A DNA stretch of 64,000 bases, from positions 1-64,000 of the forward strand of contig NZ_JEOE01000006.1 of NCBI RefSeq assembly GCF_000708885.1, written 5' to 3'. The notes beneath the pieces were generated by a model, which made no database searches, was not told the DNA's origin, and saw only the letters and a list, made by a program, of their open reading frames with translations. Source of the DNA: Cellulomonas sp. HZM (GTDB lineage Bacteria; Actinomycetota; Actinomycetes; Actinomycetales; Cellulomonadaceae). The translations under genes and the position numbers were made by a program. This document shows, one piece after another, positions 1-8,542 of the stretch (its first letter is position 1; each line of letters opens with the position of its first letter).

Positions 1-1
1 C

Positions 2-226
2 TTCGGTGGCGGTCGCGGATCGGGTCACGGGGGCGGTGGCGGGTACGGGGTGCGGGTCAAGGCCGTCGGCGTCTACGTGGTCGACGACTCCGGCGTGCAC
101 TGGCGTCCCGCCGTCGACCTCAACAGGGTCATCGCCGGAGGTCAGCTGGTCGGTGCCGTCGCCGTCTCGTCGCTGGCGCTCGCGTGGGCGGTGCGCGGCG
201 TCGCGTCCGCCCTCCGTCGCGGCTGA
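2..226 (+). CDS. GerW/YtfJ-like sporulation-family protein, C-terminal end only
   Basis: Only the last 74 residues are in the window; codons run from base 2 to the TGA at 224-226. The visible part has a Gly-rich stretch (FGGGRGSGHGGGGYG), then a VKAVGVYVVDDSGVHW strand pair and a hydrophobic end (VGAVAVSSLALAWAVRG). That order, Gly-rich linker then 'VGV..V...GV.W.P..D' then a short hydrophobic tail, is what GerW/YtfJ family proteins show in actinobacteria, where they also occur in non-sporulating species. The family role outside spore germination is unknown. The gene converges on sseB. The N-terminal half is missing, so the family call is moderate. Confidence 0.55.
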   Translation, partial: FGGGRGSGHGGGGGYGVRVKAVGVYVVDDSGVHWRPAVDLNRVIAGGQLVGAVAVSSLALAWAVRGVASALRRG

Positions 227-271
227 TCGGCGGCCGATCCGCGGTCCGATCCACCGGCCGATCCACGGTCC
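225..271 (+). repeat. 12-bp tandem repeat beginning at the stop codon of the GerW-like gene
   Basis: Starting at the stop codon the sequence runs in near-identical units that begin GATC: one 11-bp unit at 225-235 and three 12-bp units at 236-247, 248-259 and 260-271. The first unit with the following bases also forms a short palindrome (GATCGGC G GCCGATC, 225-239) that could act as a weak terminator between the two converging genes. The rest of 272-332 is GC-rich and shows nothing else. Confidence 0.6.
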
Positions 272-332
272 GGGCCGCGGCTGGGCGGCGGTGGAGCGGC
301 GGTCCAGGCCGCGGCCGGGCTCGACCTGGAGG

Positions 333-1061
333 TCAGGCCGCGCGCAGGCGGAGCTCGAGGCCGTCGACACGCTCAGCGACGACCGGGTCGGCCGCGAGCG
401 CCGCGTTGACCTCCCCGAGCACCGCGTCGAGCGCGGCCCGGTCCAGTCCCGCGACGAGCGTGACGACGACCGCGACCTCGGCACGCGTGCCGGGGACGGC
501 GTCGGCGGCCACGACGTGCGGCACGGGAGCGAGCGCGGCGGCGACCGCGGCGCGCACGTCGTCGGCGACCGCCCCGCCGAGGACCGCAGGCCGCCACGGC
601 TGCTGCTGCGCGAGCGCCCACACCGCGGGCCGCGGCAGCTGCACGGTCACCGGGCCCCCGGGGTCGACCACGAGCAGCGACCACCCCTCCTGCACCGACG
701 ACAGCGCGGCTCGCTCGAGCGCCGTGGGGACCGGGCGGGCCGAGGCGCGCCAGCGCGTCATCGTCTCGACCGACGTGAACACGGGCAGCGCGGTGCGGCC
801 GTCGGGCGTGCTCAGCGCGACGATCCCGGCGGACGCCTCCTTGTCCACGGCGTGCTCGTGACCGCCGTGGAGGACGGTCTCGGCCACCTCGAGCTCCGCG
901 AGCACGGGGACCAGGACGCGCGTGCCCGGCAGGGCGGCGACGAGGTCCGCGACGTCACCGCTGCCGGCGGCGATCGCGGCGAGCGCAGCGGCGACGGCGG
1001 GGTCGGCCGAGCCGTCGTCGGACGCGAACGGCGACGACGGCGGGAGCTCGCGGCCCGCCAC
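333..1061 (-). CDS. SseB-family protein
   Basis: A 242-residue protein read from a GTG at 1061, two bases after the priA stop, so probably translated with priA. It has the two-part SseB-like layout: an N-terminal module with 'LPGTRVLVPVL' and 'LPVFTSVE' strands (about residues 38-110), where a value is compared with a threshold-like segment, and a C-terminal module ending in 'VDGLELRLRAA'. SseB-domain proteins are widespread in actinobacteria at the end of his operons, but their function is not established; the name comes from an enterobacterial secretion gene and does not imply secretion here. No signal peptide or membrane segment is seen. Confidence 0.8.
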   Translation of the reverse strand: MAGRELPPSSPFASDDGSADPAVAAALAAIAAGSGDVADLVAALPGTRVLVPVLAELEVAETVLHGGHEHAVDKEASAGIVALSTPDGRTALPVFTSVETMTRWRASARPVPTALERAALSSVQEGWSLLVVDPGGPVTVQLPRPAVWALAQQQPWRPAVLGGAVADDVRAAVAAALAPVPHVVAADAVPGTRAEVAVVVTLVAGLDRAALDAVLGEVNAALAADPVVAERVDGLELRLRAA

Positions 1062-1063
1062 GG

Positions 1064-1804
1064 TCAGGGGCGCCCGGCGACGTCCAGCGCCTCGGGCAGC
1101 GTGAACGCGCCCGCGTACAGCGCCTTGCCCACGATCGACCCCTCGACGCCGATCGGCACGAGCGTGCGCAGGACGCGCAGGTCGTCGAGCGAGGAGACGC
1201 CACCCGACGCGACCACCGGGGCGTCGGTGCGCGAGCACACCTCGCGCAGCAGCTCGACGTTCGGTCCGCGCAGCGTGCCGTCCTTGGTCACGTCGGTCAC
1301 GACGTAGCGCGAGCAGCCCGCGACGTCGAGGCGCTCGAGCACCTCCCACAGGTCGCCGCCCTCCTGTGTCCAGCCGCGCGCCGCGAGGGTGGTCCCGCGC
1401 ACGTCGAGCCCGACCGCGATCTGGTCGCCGTGCTCGGAGATCACGCGTGCGGTCCACTGCGGGTCCTCGAGCGCGGCGGTACCGAGGTTGACGCGGGTCG
1501 CTCCGGTCGACAGGGCGCGGGCGAGCGACGCGTCGTCGCGGATGCCGCCCGAGAGCTCGATCTTGACGCCCTTCGCCGCGAGCTCGGCGGTCACCTCGGC
1601 GAGCAGCGGCGCGTTGGATCCTCGTCCGAAGGCCGCGTCGAGGTCGACGAGGTGGATCCACTCGGCACCACCGGTGTGCCAGTCGAGCGCAGCGGCCAGC
1701 GGGTCGCCGTAGCCCGTCTCGGATCCGGCCTCCCCCTGGACGAGTCGGACGGCCTGGCCGTCGGCGACGTCGACGGCGGGCAGCAGCTCGAGGCGGTCGG
1801 ACAT
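1064..1804 (-). CDS. priA: Bifunctional phosphoribosyl isomerase A (HisA/TrpF)
   Basis: A 246-residue (beta/alpha)8 isomerase. It opens ProFAR with the Amadori rearrangement in histidine synthesis, and in actinobacteria the same enzyme usually replaces TrpF in tryptophan synthesis. The start ATG at 1804 gives [17 protein letters not shown], with the catalytic Asp of strand 1 in AVDVADG and the second catalytic Asp in VTDVTKDGT. The phosphate-binding loops SGGI and ASGGVSS are present. An in-frame extension upstream (to 1855) has no recognisable sequence and was not used. It follows hisH by 81 bases. No separate trpF is visible in the window, consistent with but not proof of the dual role. Confidence 0.93.
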   Translation of the reverse strand: MSDRLELLPAVDVADGQAVRLVQGEAGSETGYGDPLAAALDWHTGGAEWIHLVDLDAAFGRGSNAPLLAEVTAELAAKGVKIELSGGIRDDASLARALSTGATRVNLGTAALEDPQWTARVISEHGDQIAVGLDVRGTTLAARGWTQEGGDLWEVLERLDVAGCSRYVVTDVTKDGTLRGPNVELLREVCSRTDAPVVASGGVSSLDDLRVLRTLVPIGVEGSIVGKALYAGAFTLPEALDVAGRP

Positions 1805-1870
1805 GCGGGGCGTTCTCCAGTCGGTCGGGGGGCTGCGCGCGCAGCACCCGGTCAATCCAGCGGGGGGAGC

Positions 1871-1893
1871 CGGTCAGTGCAACGGTCAGTGCA
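1871..1893 (-). repeat. 12-bp tandem duplication over the hisH stop codon
   Basis: The 11-bp string CGGTCAGTGCA occurs at 1871-1881 and again at 1883-1893. On the coding strand this copies the last hisH codon and its TGA, so a second in-frame TGA follows the first four codons later. Confidence 0.7.
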
Positions 1894-2536
1894 GCGACGT
1901 CAGCCAGTTGGTGAGCAGCTGCGCACCGGCGTCGCCGGACTTCTCCGGGTGGAACTGCGTGGCGGACAACGGGCCGTTCTCGACGGCCGCGACGAACGGT
2001 CCGCCATGATCCGACCACGTGACGAGCGGCGCCGTCAGCGGCGACTCGGACGGCACGTCGTCGGACAGCGGGAACGAGCGCGCGGCGTACGAGTGGACGA
2101 AGTAGAACCGCTCGTCGGCGAGGCCGTCGAACAGCACCGTCCCCTGCGGCGGAGTGACCGTCGCCCAGCCCATGTGCGGGACGACGGGTGCCTCGAGGCG
2201 GTCGACGACCCCGGGCCACTCCCCCAGCCCGTCGGTGCGGTCGCCGTGCTCGACACCCTCGGCGAACATCACCTGCATCCCGACGCAGATGCCCAGGACC
2301 GGACGCCCACCGGCGAGCCGGCGGTCGACCACCTGGTCCCCGCCCACGGCGCGGAGCCCGGACATGACGGCCGCGAACGCGCCCACCCCGGGGACGACGA
2401 GGCCGTCCGCGTCGAGCGCCGCCTGCTTGTCGGCCGTCAGCGTCACGTCCGCGCCGACGCGCTCGAGCGCGCGCACCGCGGACCTGACGTTGCCGAAGCC
2501 GTAGTCGAGGACGACGACGCGCGCGGGGGTGCTCAC
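1886..2536 (-). CDS. hisH: Imidazole glycerol phosphate synthase, glutaminase subunit
   Basis: A 216-residue class I glutamine amidotransferase that feeds ammonia to HisF to make imidazole glycerol phosphate and AICAR. The nucleophile elbow is LGICVGMQ (Cys catalytic; an Arg or Gly-Val variation at this site is normal) and the His-Glu pair lies in TQFHPEKSG near the end. GTG at 2536 starts [16 protein letters not shown], the usual N-terminus. A TAGCCT hexamer ends seven bases before this GTG, so the message is probably leaderless and hisH-priA-sseB may form their own transcript. The partner hisF is not in the window. Confidence 0.95.
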   Translation of the reverse strand: MSTPARVVVLDYGFGNVRSAVRALERVGADVTLTADKQAALDADGLVVPGVGAFAAVMSGLRAVGGDQVVDRRLAGGRPVLGICVGMQVMFAEGVEHGDRTDGLGEWPGVVDRLEAPVVPHMGWATVTPPQGTVLFDGLADERFYFVHSYAARSFPLSDDVPSESPLTAPLVTWSDHGGPFVAAVENGPLSATQFHPEKSGDAGAQLLTNWLTSLH

Positions 2537-2543
2537 GCCGACC

Positions 2544-2549
2544 AGGCTA
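2544..2549 (-). promoter_or_regulatory. Putative -10 element of leaderless hisH
   Basis: TAGCCT on the minus strand, separated from the GTG at 2536 by seven bases, which puts the expected transcription start at or next to the start codon. No convincing -35 is seen. Confidence 0.45.
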
Positions 2550-2571
2550 CCGGCGGCCCCGTGCCCGACCG

Positions 2572-2585
2572 GCCGGGGTCCCGGC
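2572..2585. terminator. Weak hairpin after the glycan operon
   Basis: GCCGGG GT CCCGGC, downstream of the minus-strand DUF6716 gene stop at 2658. The loop is only two bases, so the working stem is shorter. The 2586-2657 stretch is a degenerate run of GCGCTCG-like words with no gene. Confidence 0.3.
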
Positions 2586-2657
2586 GGGCGAGACACGAGC
2601 GCAGCGAGCGCCACGAGCAGCTCGAGCACAGGAGCGCACGAGCGCGCCGGCGCGGGC

Positions 2658-3848
2658 TCAGTGGCCCGCGAGGCCGTGGCGCCGCACCCTGCGCACGCCT
2701 CGCAGCGCCGCCGCGGGCAGCGCGAGCCGCGCGTAGCGTCGCGCGAGCGCACGCCGACCCCCGACGGGGGGCCGCACCCGGACCGGACCGAGCGGCGGAG
2801 CGCCCGGGCCGGTCAGCTCGGCGAGCACGCGCGGGAGCTCGGCCGGCTCGGGGTGCAGGTAGTTGTCGACGAGCCACGCGGGGTCGGCGTCGAAGAACCG
2901 CGCCGCCTCGACGTCGCGCAGGGTCCCCACGAGGCCCGAGCCCTCGTAGACGGTCGTCAGGTTGTCGTCACCGAGACCGAAGTCCGCCACCACGAGCCCG
3001 CGCAGCCCGAGCGCGAGCGCCTCGAGCATCGCGGTCGAGCTGACGGTCACGAGGGCGGTGCCCGGCTCGAGCTGTGCCGCGAGCGGTCCCGCGTCCCAGC
3101 GCAGCGGTGCGTCGTCGCCCGAGCGGCGCCACATCTCGTCGTACGGGTACGCCTCGTCGTGCGTCTGCGCCTGCCCGGCCCACGCGCGCACCTTGACCAC
3201 GACGTCCAGGTCCGGCCGGGTGCGCGCGAGCTGCCCCAGGGACCGCAGCACCGCCAGACGCTGTCCGGGGGCGCGCGGGAACTTCGCCTGCGGTGCGAAC
3301 ACGACCCTGCGCAGCGGGGCGTCGTCCGGTCCGTCCGCTCCGGCGTCGAGGAACGGCAGTCGGTCCAGCGCCCACGTCGGGCGCACGCCGATCTCACGCC
3401 CGACCCGGTCGAACTCCGTCCGCTCGTGCCGCGAGTGGACGACGAACACGTCGGCCCCGGCCCGGAACTCGAGCGCACGGGCGGTCGCCGGGATCGACAT
3501 GCCCGGCAGCCCCGTCACGACGACCGGCCGGTACGGCAGCGCCACGAGGACGCGCATCAGCACCTCGGCGGCCGGGCCGGTCGTCGCCACGAGCACGGCG
3601 TCCGGGCGCGTGCGCCGCAGGCGCGCCGCGAGGCCCACCACCGAGTGGTCGTCGACGACGCGACCGGCCCACCCGGTGCCCGCCAGCGCCGCGGTGGCCT
3701 GCACGTCGTCGGGCCGCACGGGCGTGCGCAGCACGACGAGCTCGCGGCGCGGCACGGACCCGAGCCGGTCGAGGGTCGCCGCCGCCCACTTCAGGTACGA
3801 GTCCGAGTCGGCGACCGCCAGGATGCTCGCGACGCCCGGCACGCTCAC
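2658..3848 (-). CDS. DUF6716-type putative glycosyltransferase
   Basis: A 396-residue soluble protein with a GT-B-like look: an N-terminal Rossmann half beginning [16 protein letters not shown], a mid-protein [10 protein letters not shown] segment, and a C-terminal half with VVFAPQAKF, then [18 protein letters not shown], where the Ser-Ser-Thr pair sits at the position used for donor phosphate in polysialyltransferase-like folds. I recognise it as the actinobacterial DUF6716 group, annotated as possible glycosyltransferases; substrate unknown. The GTG start at 3848 overlaps the stop of the upstream fusion gene (GTGA), so the two are translationally coupled. Likely role, by context, is assembly of the same surface glycan. 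Confidence 0.7.
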   Translation of the reverse strand: MSVPGVASILAVADSDSYLKWAAATLDRLGSVPRRELVVLRTPVRPDDVQATAALAGTGWAGRVVDDHSVVGLAARLRRTRPDAVLVATTGPAAEVLMRVLVALPYRPVVVTGLPGMSIPATARALEFRAGADVFVVHSRHERTEFDRVGREIGVRPTWALDRLPFLDAGADGPDDAPLRRVVFAPQAKFPRAPGQRLAVLRSLGQLARTRPDLDVVVKVRAWAGQAQTHDEAYPYDEMWRRSGDDAPLRWDAGPLAAQLEPGTALVTVSSTAMLEALALGLRGLVVADFGLGDDNLTTVYEGSGLVGTLRDVEAARFFDADPAWLVDNYLHPEPAELPRVLAELTGPGAPPLGPVRVRPPVGGRRALARRYARLALPAAALRGVRRVRRHGLAGH

Positions 3849-6800
3849 CGGGCCGCACCGGTGACGACGGCGGCGTCGTCGTCGGCGTCCAGTGCCGGGA
3901 GCACCTGCGCCGCGAGCCCCATCATCCACGCGTGCTCGTCGTTCGCGTGCTCCGCGAGCGCGTCGAGCGCCGCGTCCGGGTAGCGCCGGACGGCCAGCCC
4001 CATGCGCTCGTGCGCGTAGAAGAGGCACGACGACGTCGCGCCCACCACGAGCGCGGGAGGCGCACCCGGGTCGAGCAGCACCTCGACGGGCAGCATCGGC
4101 TGGTCCTCCCACACCGTGAACCGTGGGTCGTCGGCCCAGCGCTCGCCCCAGACCTGGGCCCCGGCGCGCGGGTGCGGTCGCACGACCACGCGGTGGCCGT
4201 CGGCGAGCAGCGCCTCGATCACCTGGTCGTTGACGGCGCGCTCGACCTCGGCGACGAGCGCCCGCGGTCGCAGGTGGTCGGAGAAGTTCTGCGTCACGAG
4301 CAGCACCTCGTCGGGCGCGAAGGCGCGATGCTGCGCGCCGAGCACGCGTGCCCAGCGCGGGTAGTCGATCGCGTACGCGCCGACGCGGACCTGCGGGAAA
4401 CGGATCCGCGGGACGTCGGCGAGCACCTGGGCACCGTACTGCGCCGGCACGGGGACGCCACGGAGCATGAGGTCGACCGTGCTGAGGGCCGAGACGTGCG
4501 CACCTTGCGCGCAGTCGCGGCCGGTCACACGGTCGACGAGCCCGTCGTCGCGCAGCCGGATCGACTTGGGGACGTAGGAGCCGACACCGTCCTCGAAGAG
4601 GTGCAGCGGCACGCCCGGGAACGCCTCGTAGAGGTACTTCTGCGCGCGCGCGGACATGTACGCCGCGACGTAGACCTCGTCGGGCACGCCGCCGCACGCG
4701 TCGCTCAGCGCCGCCGCGAACCCGCGCACGGACGCGGCAGACGGCTTGTCCGCGTAGACCTGCGCGTAGGCCACGGAGATGTCGGCGACGGTCGCGAAGC
4801 GTCCGGTGCCGCGGCACATCTCGACGAGCCGTGCGGCGAATCCGTCCGCCCCCGTCGTGGAGTGCACGAGAGCCACCAGCCGGGCGTCGGCGCTGCCGTC
4901 GGCCAGCACGTGCTCTTGCCTGTGCGGCTGCCCGTCTCGCTGCCCGTTCGCGTCCCACAGGGAGAGCACGGCCATGAGCTGCATCGGGCTGTTGAAGACC
5001 ATCGCGACCACCGCGCCGCTCACGACCTCGTCGACGACCGGCTGCGGCGCCTCGATCGTCGCCTCGATCGTCGACTCGGTCGTCGCCGGGGTCACGAGCA
5101 CCGGCGCGCGGCGCCCCCGCAGCGCGCGGGCCCGACGAGCGAGCGACCTGCGCGCGCGCCGGGCGATCCCTCGGCCCCTGGTCCGGGGCGACGCGCGGAC
5201 GCCCGCCTGCTCGTCGTGGTCGACCGCCCGCGAGGACCCGCCGGTCGGCGACACGACGGGCACGGCGGTGGCGGCCTGCGCTCGGGCGCGGGCCGCCGCG
5301 CGCCGTGCCGCAGCGCGCACGTGCAGCGCATACGAGGCCTCGTGCGCGGGCGCGCCGACGACGCGCAGCAGGTCCCGCGACGCGAGCGCGGGCACGACGT
5401 CTGCCGCGAGCACCACCCGCACGGGCGGTGCGCTCACCTCGGCGACCCCCAGCCCGACGCGCACCCACGGTGCCGCCGCCTCGAACGTCTCGACCAGATC
5501 GGCGCCCGTCTCGAGCTCGACGCGCGTCACGGGGCCGGCCGACGACAGCCGTGCGACCTCGGCCCGCCACGACCGGGCGCCTCGGGGCACCGCGCGCACC
5601 ACGACGTGGCTCGCGTCGGCGCCGCGCTCGACCACGGCGCGCTCGGGTCCGAGGCCGTGGTGCATCGCTTTCGGTCCCGTCGTCGGTCCCACCGTCGGGC
5701 CCGTGCCCAGCCCCGCGTCGCGCGCGAGCGTGGCCAGCACCTCGTCGAACCTGGGCCGGAACCGCGCCTGCGACAGGTCCTGCTGGTAGCGACACGCGGC
5801 GGTGTCGCCGAGCGAGCGGGCCCAGCCGGGCTCGTCGGCCACCCGCTCCACGAGCGCGGCGAGCGCGTCGACGTCCCCGGCGTCGAAGAACGCGGCGCTC
5901 GCGTCGTCCACCATCTCCGGGACCCCGCCCGCGCGCGTCGTGAGGATCGGGGTGCCGACCAGCATCGCCTCGAGCACGACGAGCGGCATCGCCTCGGTGT
6001 GCGACGCCAGGACCATCGCGTCGCACGCCGCGAGCATCTCGAGCGCACGGTGCTTGGGCAGCTCGCCGACGAGCGTCACGACGTCACCGAGACCGGCGAG
6101 CTCGATCGCTGCGGCGAGCTCCTCGCCGTACTCGCGCTCGCGCGGGCGCCCCACCAGGTGGAGCCGGACCTCCAGGTCGGGTCGGCTCGCACGCACACGG
6201 CGCACCGCCTCGACCACCTCGGCCTGACCCTTGCGACGCTGCAGCGTCCCGACGACGACGAGGTCGGTGCCGTGCTCGGGCAGTCCCGCCGCGGCCCGCA
6301 GGTCTCCCCGCTCACGGCCCAGCAGCGTCGCGGTGACCCACTCCTCCTCGGCGCACGTGTTGGGGAGCACGAACAACGACGAGTCCTCGAGACCTGCGTA
6401 CTCGACCCACAGGTCCCGGCTGCGCCGCGACACGAACACGAAGCCGTCCTGCGCGGCCATGAGCACGTCGCGCACGTGCCGGCGGTTCCACACGTCGTGC
6501 GCGTAGAAGTCGAACGCCGCGGGCTCGTCGTGCATCACGGCGACGCGGTGCGAGCCACGGTGCTCGGGCAGGTACGAGCCGCGCAGGTGCGACACGAACG
6601 AGCCGAGCCCGTTGACGAGGTGCAGGCGCGGGTCGCGACGCCGGTACTCGTTGACCTGGCTGGTGTAGGCGAGACCGTCCCCCGGGTAGGTCGCGGCCAT
6701 CGCGTTGCCCAGCACGAGCGTCGACCACGGGCTGCGGGCGAGGCCCGCGAGGTAGGCACGGTCGGTGAACGCGATGCCGGTGTCGAGCTTGCCGAGGTAG

Positions 6801-6871
6801 CTCGTCAGGTACGCGATGTCGTACGTCTCGTCGATCGCGGGCCCGTCGACGAGCAGCGGTGGTGCGTGCAT
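3845..6871 (-). CDS. GT4 glycosyltransferase fused to a polysialyltransferase-like domain
   Basis: A 1008-residue two-domain enzyme. Residues about 1-395 are a GT4 transferase: NTCAEEEW, VVVGTLQRRKGQ (start of the donor half) and the EAMPLVVLEAM pair with Glu293 and Glu300 (E-x7-E). Residues about 400-600 are a charged, Arg-rich linker with another beta-rich piece. Residues about 625-1000 resemble the alpha-2,8-polysialyltransferase family: LFEDGVGSY (Glu760-Asp761-Gly762), RPHPR with His900, and GATSSCLF with the Ser pair near 946-947. Those are the acid/base and CMP-donor motifs of that family. The start is uncertain: ATG 6871 is preferred, but GTG 6916 is in frame. No membrane segment, so it acts in the cytoplasm before export. 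Acceptor and donor are not known. Confidence 0.75.
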   Translation of the reverse strand: MHAPPLLVDGPAIDETYDIAYLTSYLGKLDTGIAFTDRAYLAGLARSPWSTLVLGNAMAATYPGDGLAYTSQVNEYRRRDPRLHLVNGLGSFVSHLRGSYLPEHRGSHRVAVMHDEPAAFDFYAHDVWNRRHVRDVLMAAQDGFVFVSRRSRDLWVEYAGLEDSSLFVLPNTCAEEEWVTATLLGRERGDLRAAAGLPEHGTDLVVVGTLQRRKGQAEVVEAVRRVRASRPDLEVRLHLVGRPREREYGEELAAAIELAGLGDVVTLVGELPKHRALEMLAACDAMVLASHTEAMPLVVLEAMLVGTPILTTRAGGVPEMVDDASAAFFDAGDVDALAALVERVADEPGWARSLGDTAACRYQQDLSQARFRPRFDEVLATLARDAGLGTGPTVGPTTGPKAMHHGLGPERAVVERGADASHVVVRAVPRGARSWRAEVARLSSAGPVTRVELETGADLVETFEAAAPWVRVGLGVAEVSAPPVRVVLAADVVPALASRDLLRVVGAPAHEASYALHVRAAARRAAARARAQAATAVPVVSPTGGSSRAVDHDEQAGVRASPRTRGRGIARRARRSLARRARALRGRRAPVLVTPATTESTIEATIEAPQPVVDEVVSGAVVAMVFNSPMQLMAVLSLWDANGQRDGQPHRQEHVLADGSADARLVALVHSTTGADGFAARLVEMCRGTGRFATVADISVAYAQVYADKPSAASVRGFAAALSDACGGVPDEVYVAAYMSARAQKYLYEAFPGVPLHLFEDGVGSYVPKSIRLRDDGLVDRVTGRDCAQGAHVSALSTVDLMLRGVPVPAQYGAQVLADVPRIRFPQVRVGAYAIDYPRWARVLGAQHRAFAPDEVLLVTQNFSDHLRPRALVAEVERAVNDQVIEALLADGHRVVVRPHPRAGAQVWGERWADDPRFTVWEDQPMLPVEVLLDPGAPPALVVGATSSCLFYAHERMGLAVRRYPDAALDALAEHANDEHAWMMGLAAQVLPALDADDDAAVVTGAAR

Positions 6872-6933
6872 GCGCCGAGGATGCCCGCCCGCGAGATCGA
6901 CCGACCACGCCCGCACGCTCGGCGCGGGCCAAT

Positions 6934-6955
6934 GTTCACCTCACGTTCGGCCGGT
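6934..6955 (+). promoter_or_regulatory. PHO-box-like direct repeat between the divergent glycan genes
   Basis: GTTCACCTCAC followed directly by GTTCGGCCGGT: two 11-base units each starting GTTC. The first unit matches the GTTCACC core of the streptomycete PhoP box; the second is weak. It lies between the two divergent glycan transcription units (6872-7055). A TAGTGT hexamer at 7003-7008 could be the -10 for the plus-strand gene. Confidence 0.25.
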
Positions 6956-7055
6956 CGTCAGTCACGGCATCCGGACGTGGCCATCGCGTCACCTGGCCCT
7001 CCTAGTGTCCAGCCACCGGCACCCCGCCGGCGCACCCACGTCCCGGAGGACCCGC

Positions 7056-8537
7056 GTGAAGAACGTCCGGCGCCATGCGCGCCGCCTCGCCTCGACCGGT
7101 GCCCGCCGCGCCGCCGGGACGCTGCCCCACCTGCGGCTGAACCGGCACTACGCCGACGTCGCGGCGCAGGTGTCTGCCGCGGGCATCGGCGTCTCGGCGA
7201 GCTCGCAGCTCCAGCGCATCTCGCTCACGCAGGCGGTGCTCGCGCACTCGCAGGCGCTCGCCCAGATGCGACGCGCGACCGCGCGGTCGCTCGCGGTCGA
7301 GTCCGGGATCAAGCCGTGGCACGGCGCCTCCCCGGCACTGTTCACGACGCTGCTCGAGGTCGCGCGCCAGGCCCAGGCCGCGGGTGAGGACGAGCTCGCG
7401 GCCGACGTGTACCGCCTGCTCGTCGACTCGCGCCCGCGTTCGCAGGGTTCGTGGCGTGGGCTCGCCGGTGCGCTCGACGCGACGGGCGACTACGCCGGGG
7501 CGCGCGCCGCCGCCGAGCGCTACCAGCAGCTCACCGGGACGCCGCTCGACCTCCCGAACGAGGCCGCACGCTCGTGGGCCGCCGACACGGCCCTCCTCGA
7601 CGCCGAGCTCGACCGGCTCGCCCGCACCGCTCAGCCCGCGGACTCGGACGACGAGCCGGCGCGCGACGACATCACCGGGACGTGGGTCGAGGCCGAGCGG
7701 ATCGCGGCGCGCGACGGGATCGGCGCCGCGCTGCCGGTCTTCGCGCGCGCTCTCGTCGCTGCGCGGACCGCCCCGACGTCGACGGGTGCGGGGTTCGGGG
7801 CGGCGTACGACGCGCTCGTCGCGCGCACCGTCGCGTCGGGCGGCCCCACGCGTGAGCTCGCGCCGCTCGTCGACGCCGTCAACGCCGCGCGTCGACCCGT
7901 CGCGCACGGACGCCTGACCGGCGAGCAGGCAGCCGCCCTGCGCACGCTCGACCTGTCCGGCCTGCGCCAGTACCTCGCCGGGCGGTCGGTGTGCCTCGTC
8001 GCCAACTCGGCACGACTCCTCGAGCACCGCGTCGGCGGCTTCGTCGACGAGCACGACGTCGTGATCCGGTTCAACTCGTTCGCGCTCGACGCACCGCACA
8101 CGGGCACGCGGACCGACGTGCACGCCACGATCCACCTGCACGGCTTCAACTGGTCGGTCCCCGTGGACGTCCGGCTGGTGTTCAGCGGCAAGCGCGACCT
8201 GTGGCGCTCGTCGGTCGTCGCGAACGTCGACCCCGACGCCCAGACGTGGCTCGGCGACGAGTCGCTGCGCTGGCCCGCGCTGCAGCTCTTCTCGCCCGAG
8301 GAGCGCGCCCGGTTCAAGGTGCCGACCACGGGGTTCAACACGCTGCGCCTGATCGACTTCCTCGACGTGAGCACGGCGATCGACCTCGTCGGCTTCGACT
8401 TCTACGACGGCGGGGCCCACCGCCTGCCCGAGGCGATGCACCTGCCGGTCGCCGAAGCCCACAGCTACTCCGCCGAGCGCGACTGGGTCATGGGACGCGC
8501 CGTCGCCGCCACCGACATCACGATCAGCCTGAGGTGA
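7056..8537 (+). CDS. GT29-family sialyltransferase-like protein
   Basis: A 493-residue protein. Residues about 1-290 are helical and Ala/Arg-rich with TPR-like stretches (about 80-140) and no signal peptide. Residues about 305-493 carry the GT29 motifs: an L-motif that starts CLVANSA near residue 313 and continues to DEHDVVIRFNSF, an S-motif from about 422 (VPTTGFNTLRL ... DLVGFDFY), and a very-small motif HSYSAE (His469 ... Glu474, the HxxxxE pattern). The family transfers sialic acid from CMP-sialic acid. The Cys usual in the S-motif is absent, so the disulfide that joins L- and S-motifs in animal enzymes cannot form. GTG 7056 is chosen because CGGAGGA sits five bases upstream. Donor could be another CMP-ulosonate such as Kdn or Kdo. 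Confidence 0.82.
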   Translation: MKNVRRHARRLASTGARRAAGTLPHLRLNRHYADVAAQVSAAGIGVSASSQLQRISLTQAVLAHSQALAQMRRATARSLAVESGIKPWHGASPALFTTLLEVARQAQAAGEDELAADVYRLLVDSRPRSQGSWRGLAGALDATGDYAGARAAAERYQQLTGTPLDLPNEAARSWAADTALLDAELDRLARTAQPADSDDEPARDDITGTWVEAERIAARDGIGAALPVFARALVAARTAPTSTGAGFGAAYDALVARTVASGGPTRELAPLVDAVNAARRPVAHGRLTGEQAAALRTLDLSGLRQYLAGRSVCLVANSARLLEHRVGGFVDEHDVVIRFNSFALDAPHTGTRTDVHATIHLHGFNWSVPVDVRLVFSGKRDLWRSSVVANVDPDAQTWLGDESLRWPALQLFSPEERARFKVPTTGFNTLRLIDFLDVSTAIDLVGFDFYDGGAHRLPEAMHLPVAEAHSYSAERDWVMGRAVAATDITISLR

Positions 8538-8542
8538 CCCGG

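Noticed and set aside
1805..1855. N-terminal extension of PriA to an upstream start
   Set aside because: The extra residues ([13 protein letters not shown]...) do not resemble any PriA and the ATG at 1804 matches the family N-terminus.
6872..6916. GTG at 6916 as start of the GT4-polysialyltransferase fusion
   Set aside because: No ribosome-binding site and no family-like sequence in the extra 15 residues; kept only as an alternative.
3293..7387. Plus-strand frame of more than 1300 codons over the glycan genes
   Set aside because: Same shadow pattern; the minus-strand reading gives complete GT4 and polysialyltransferase motifs.
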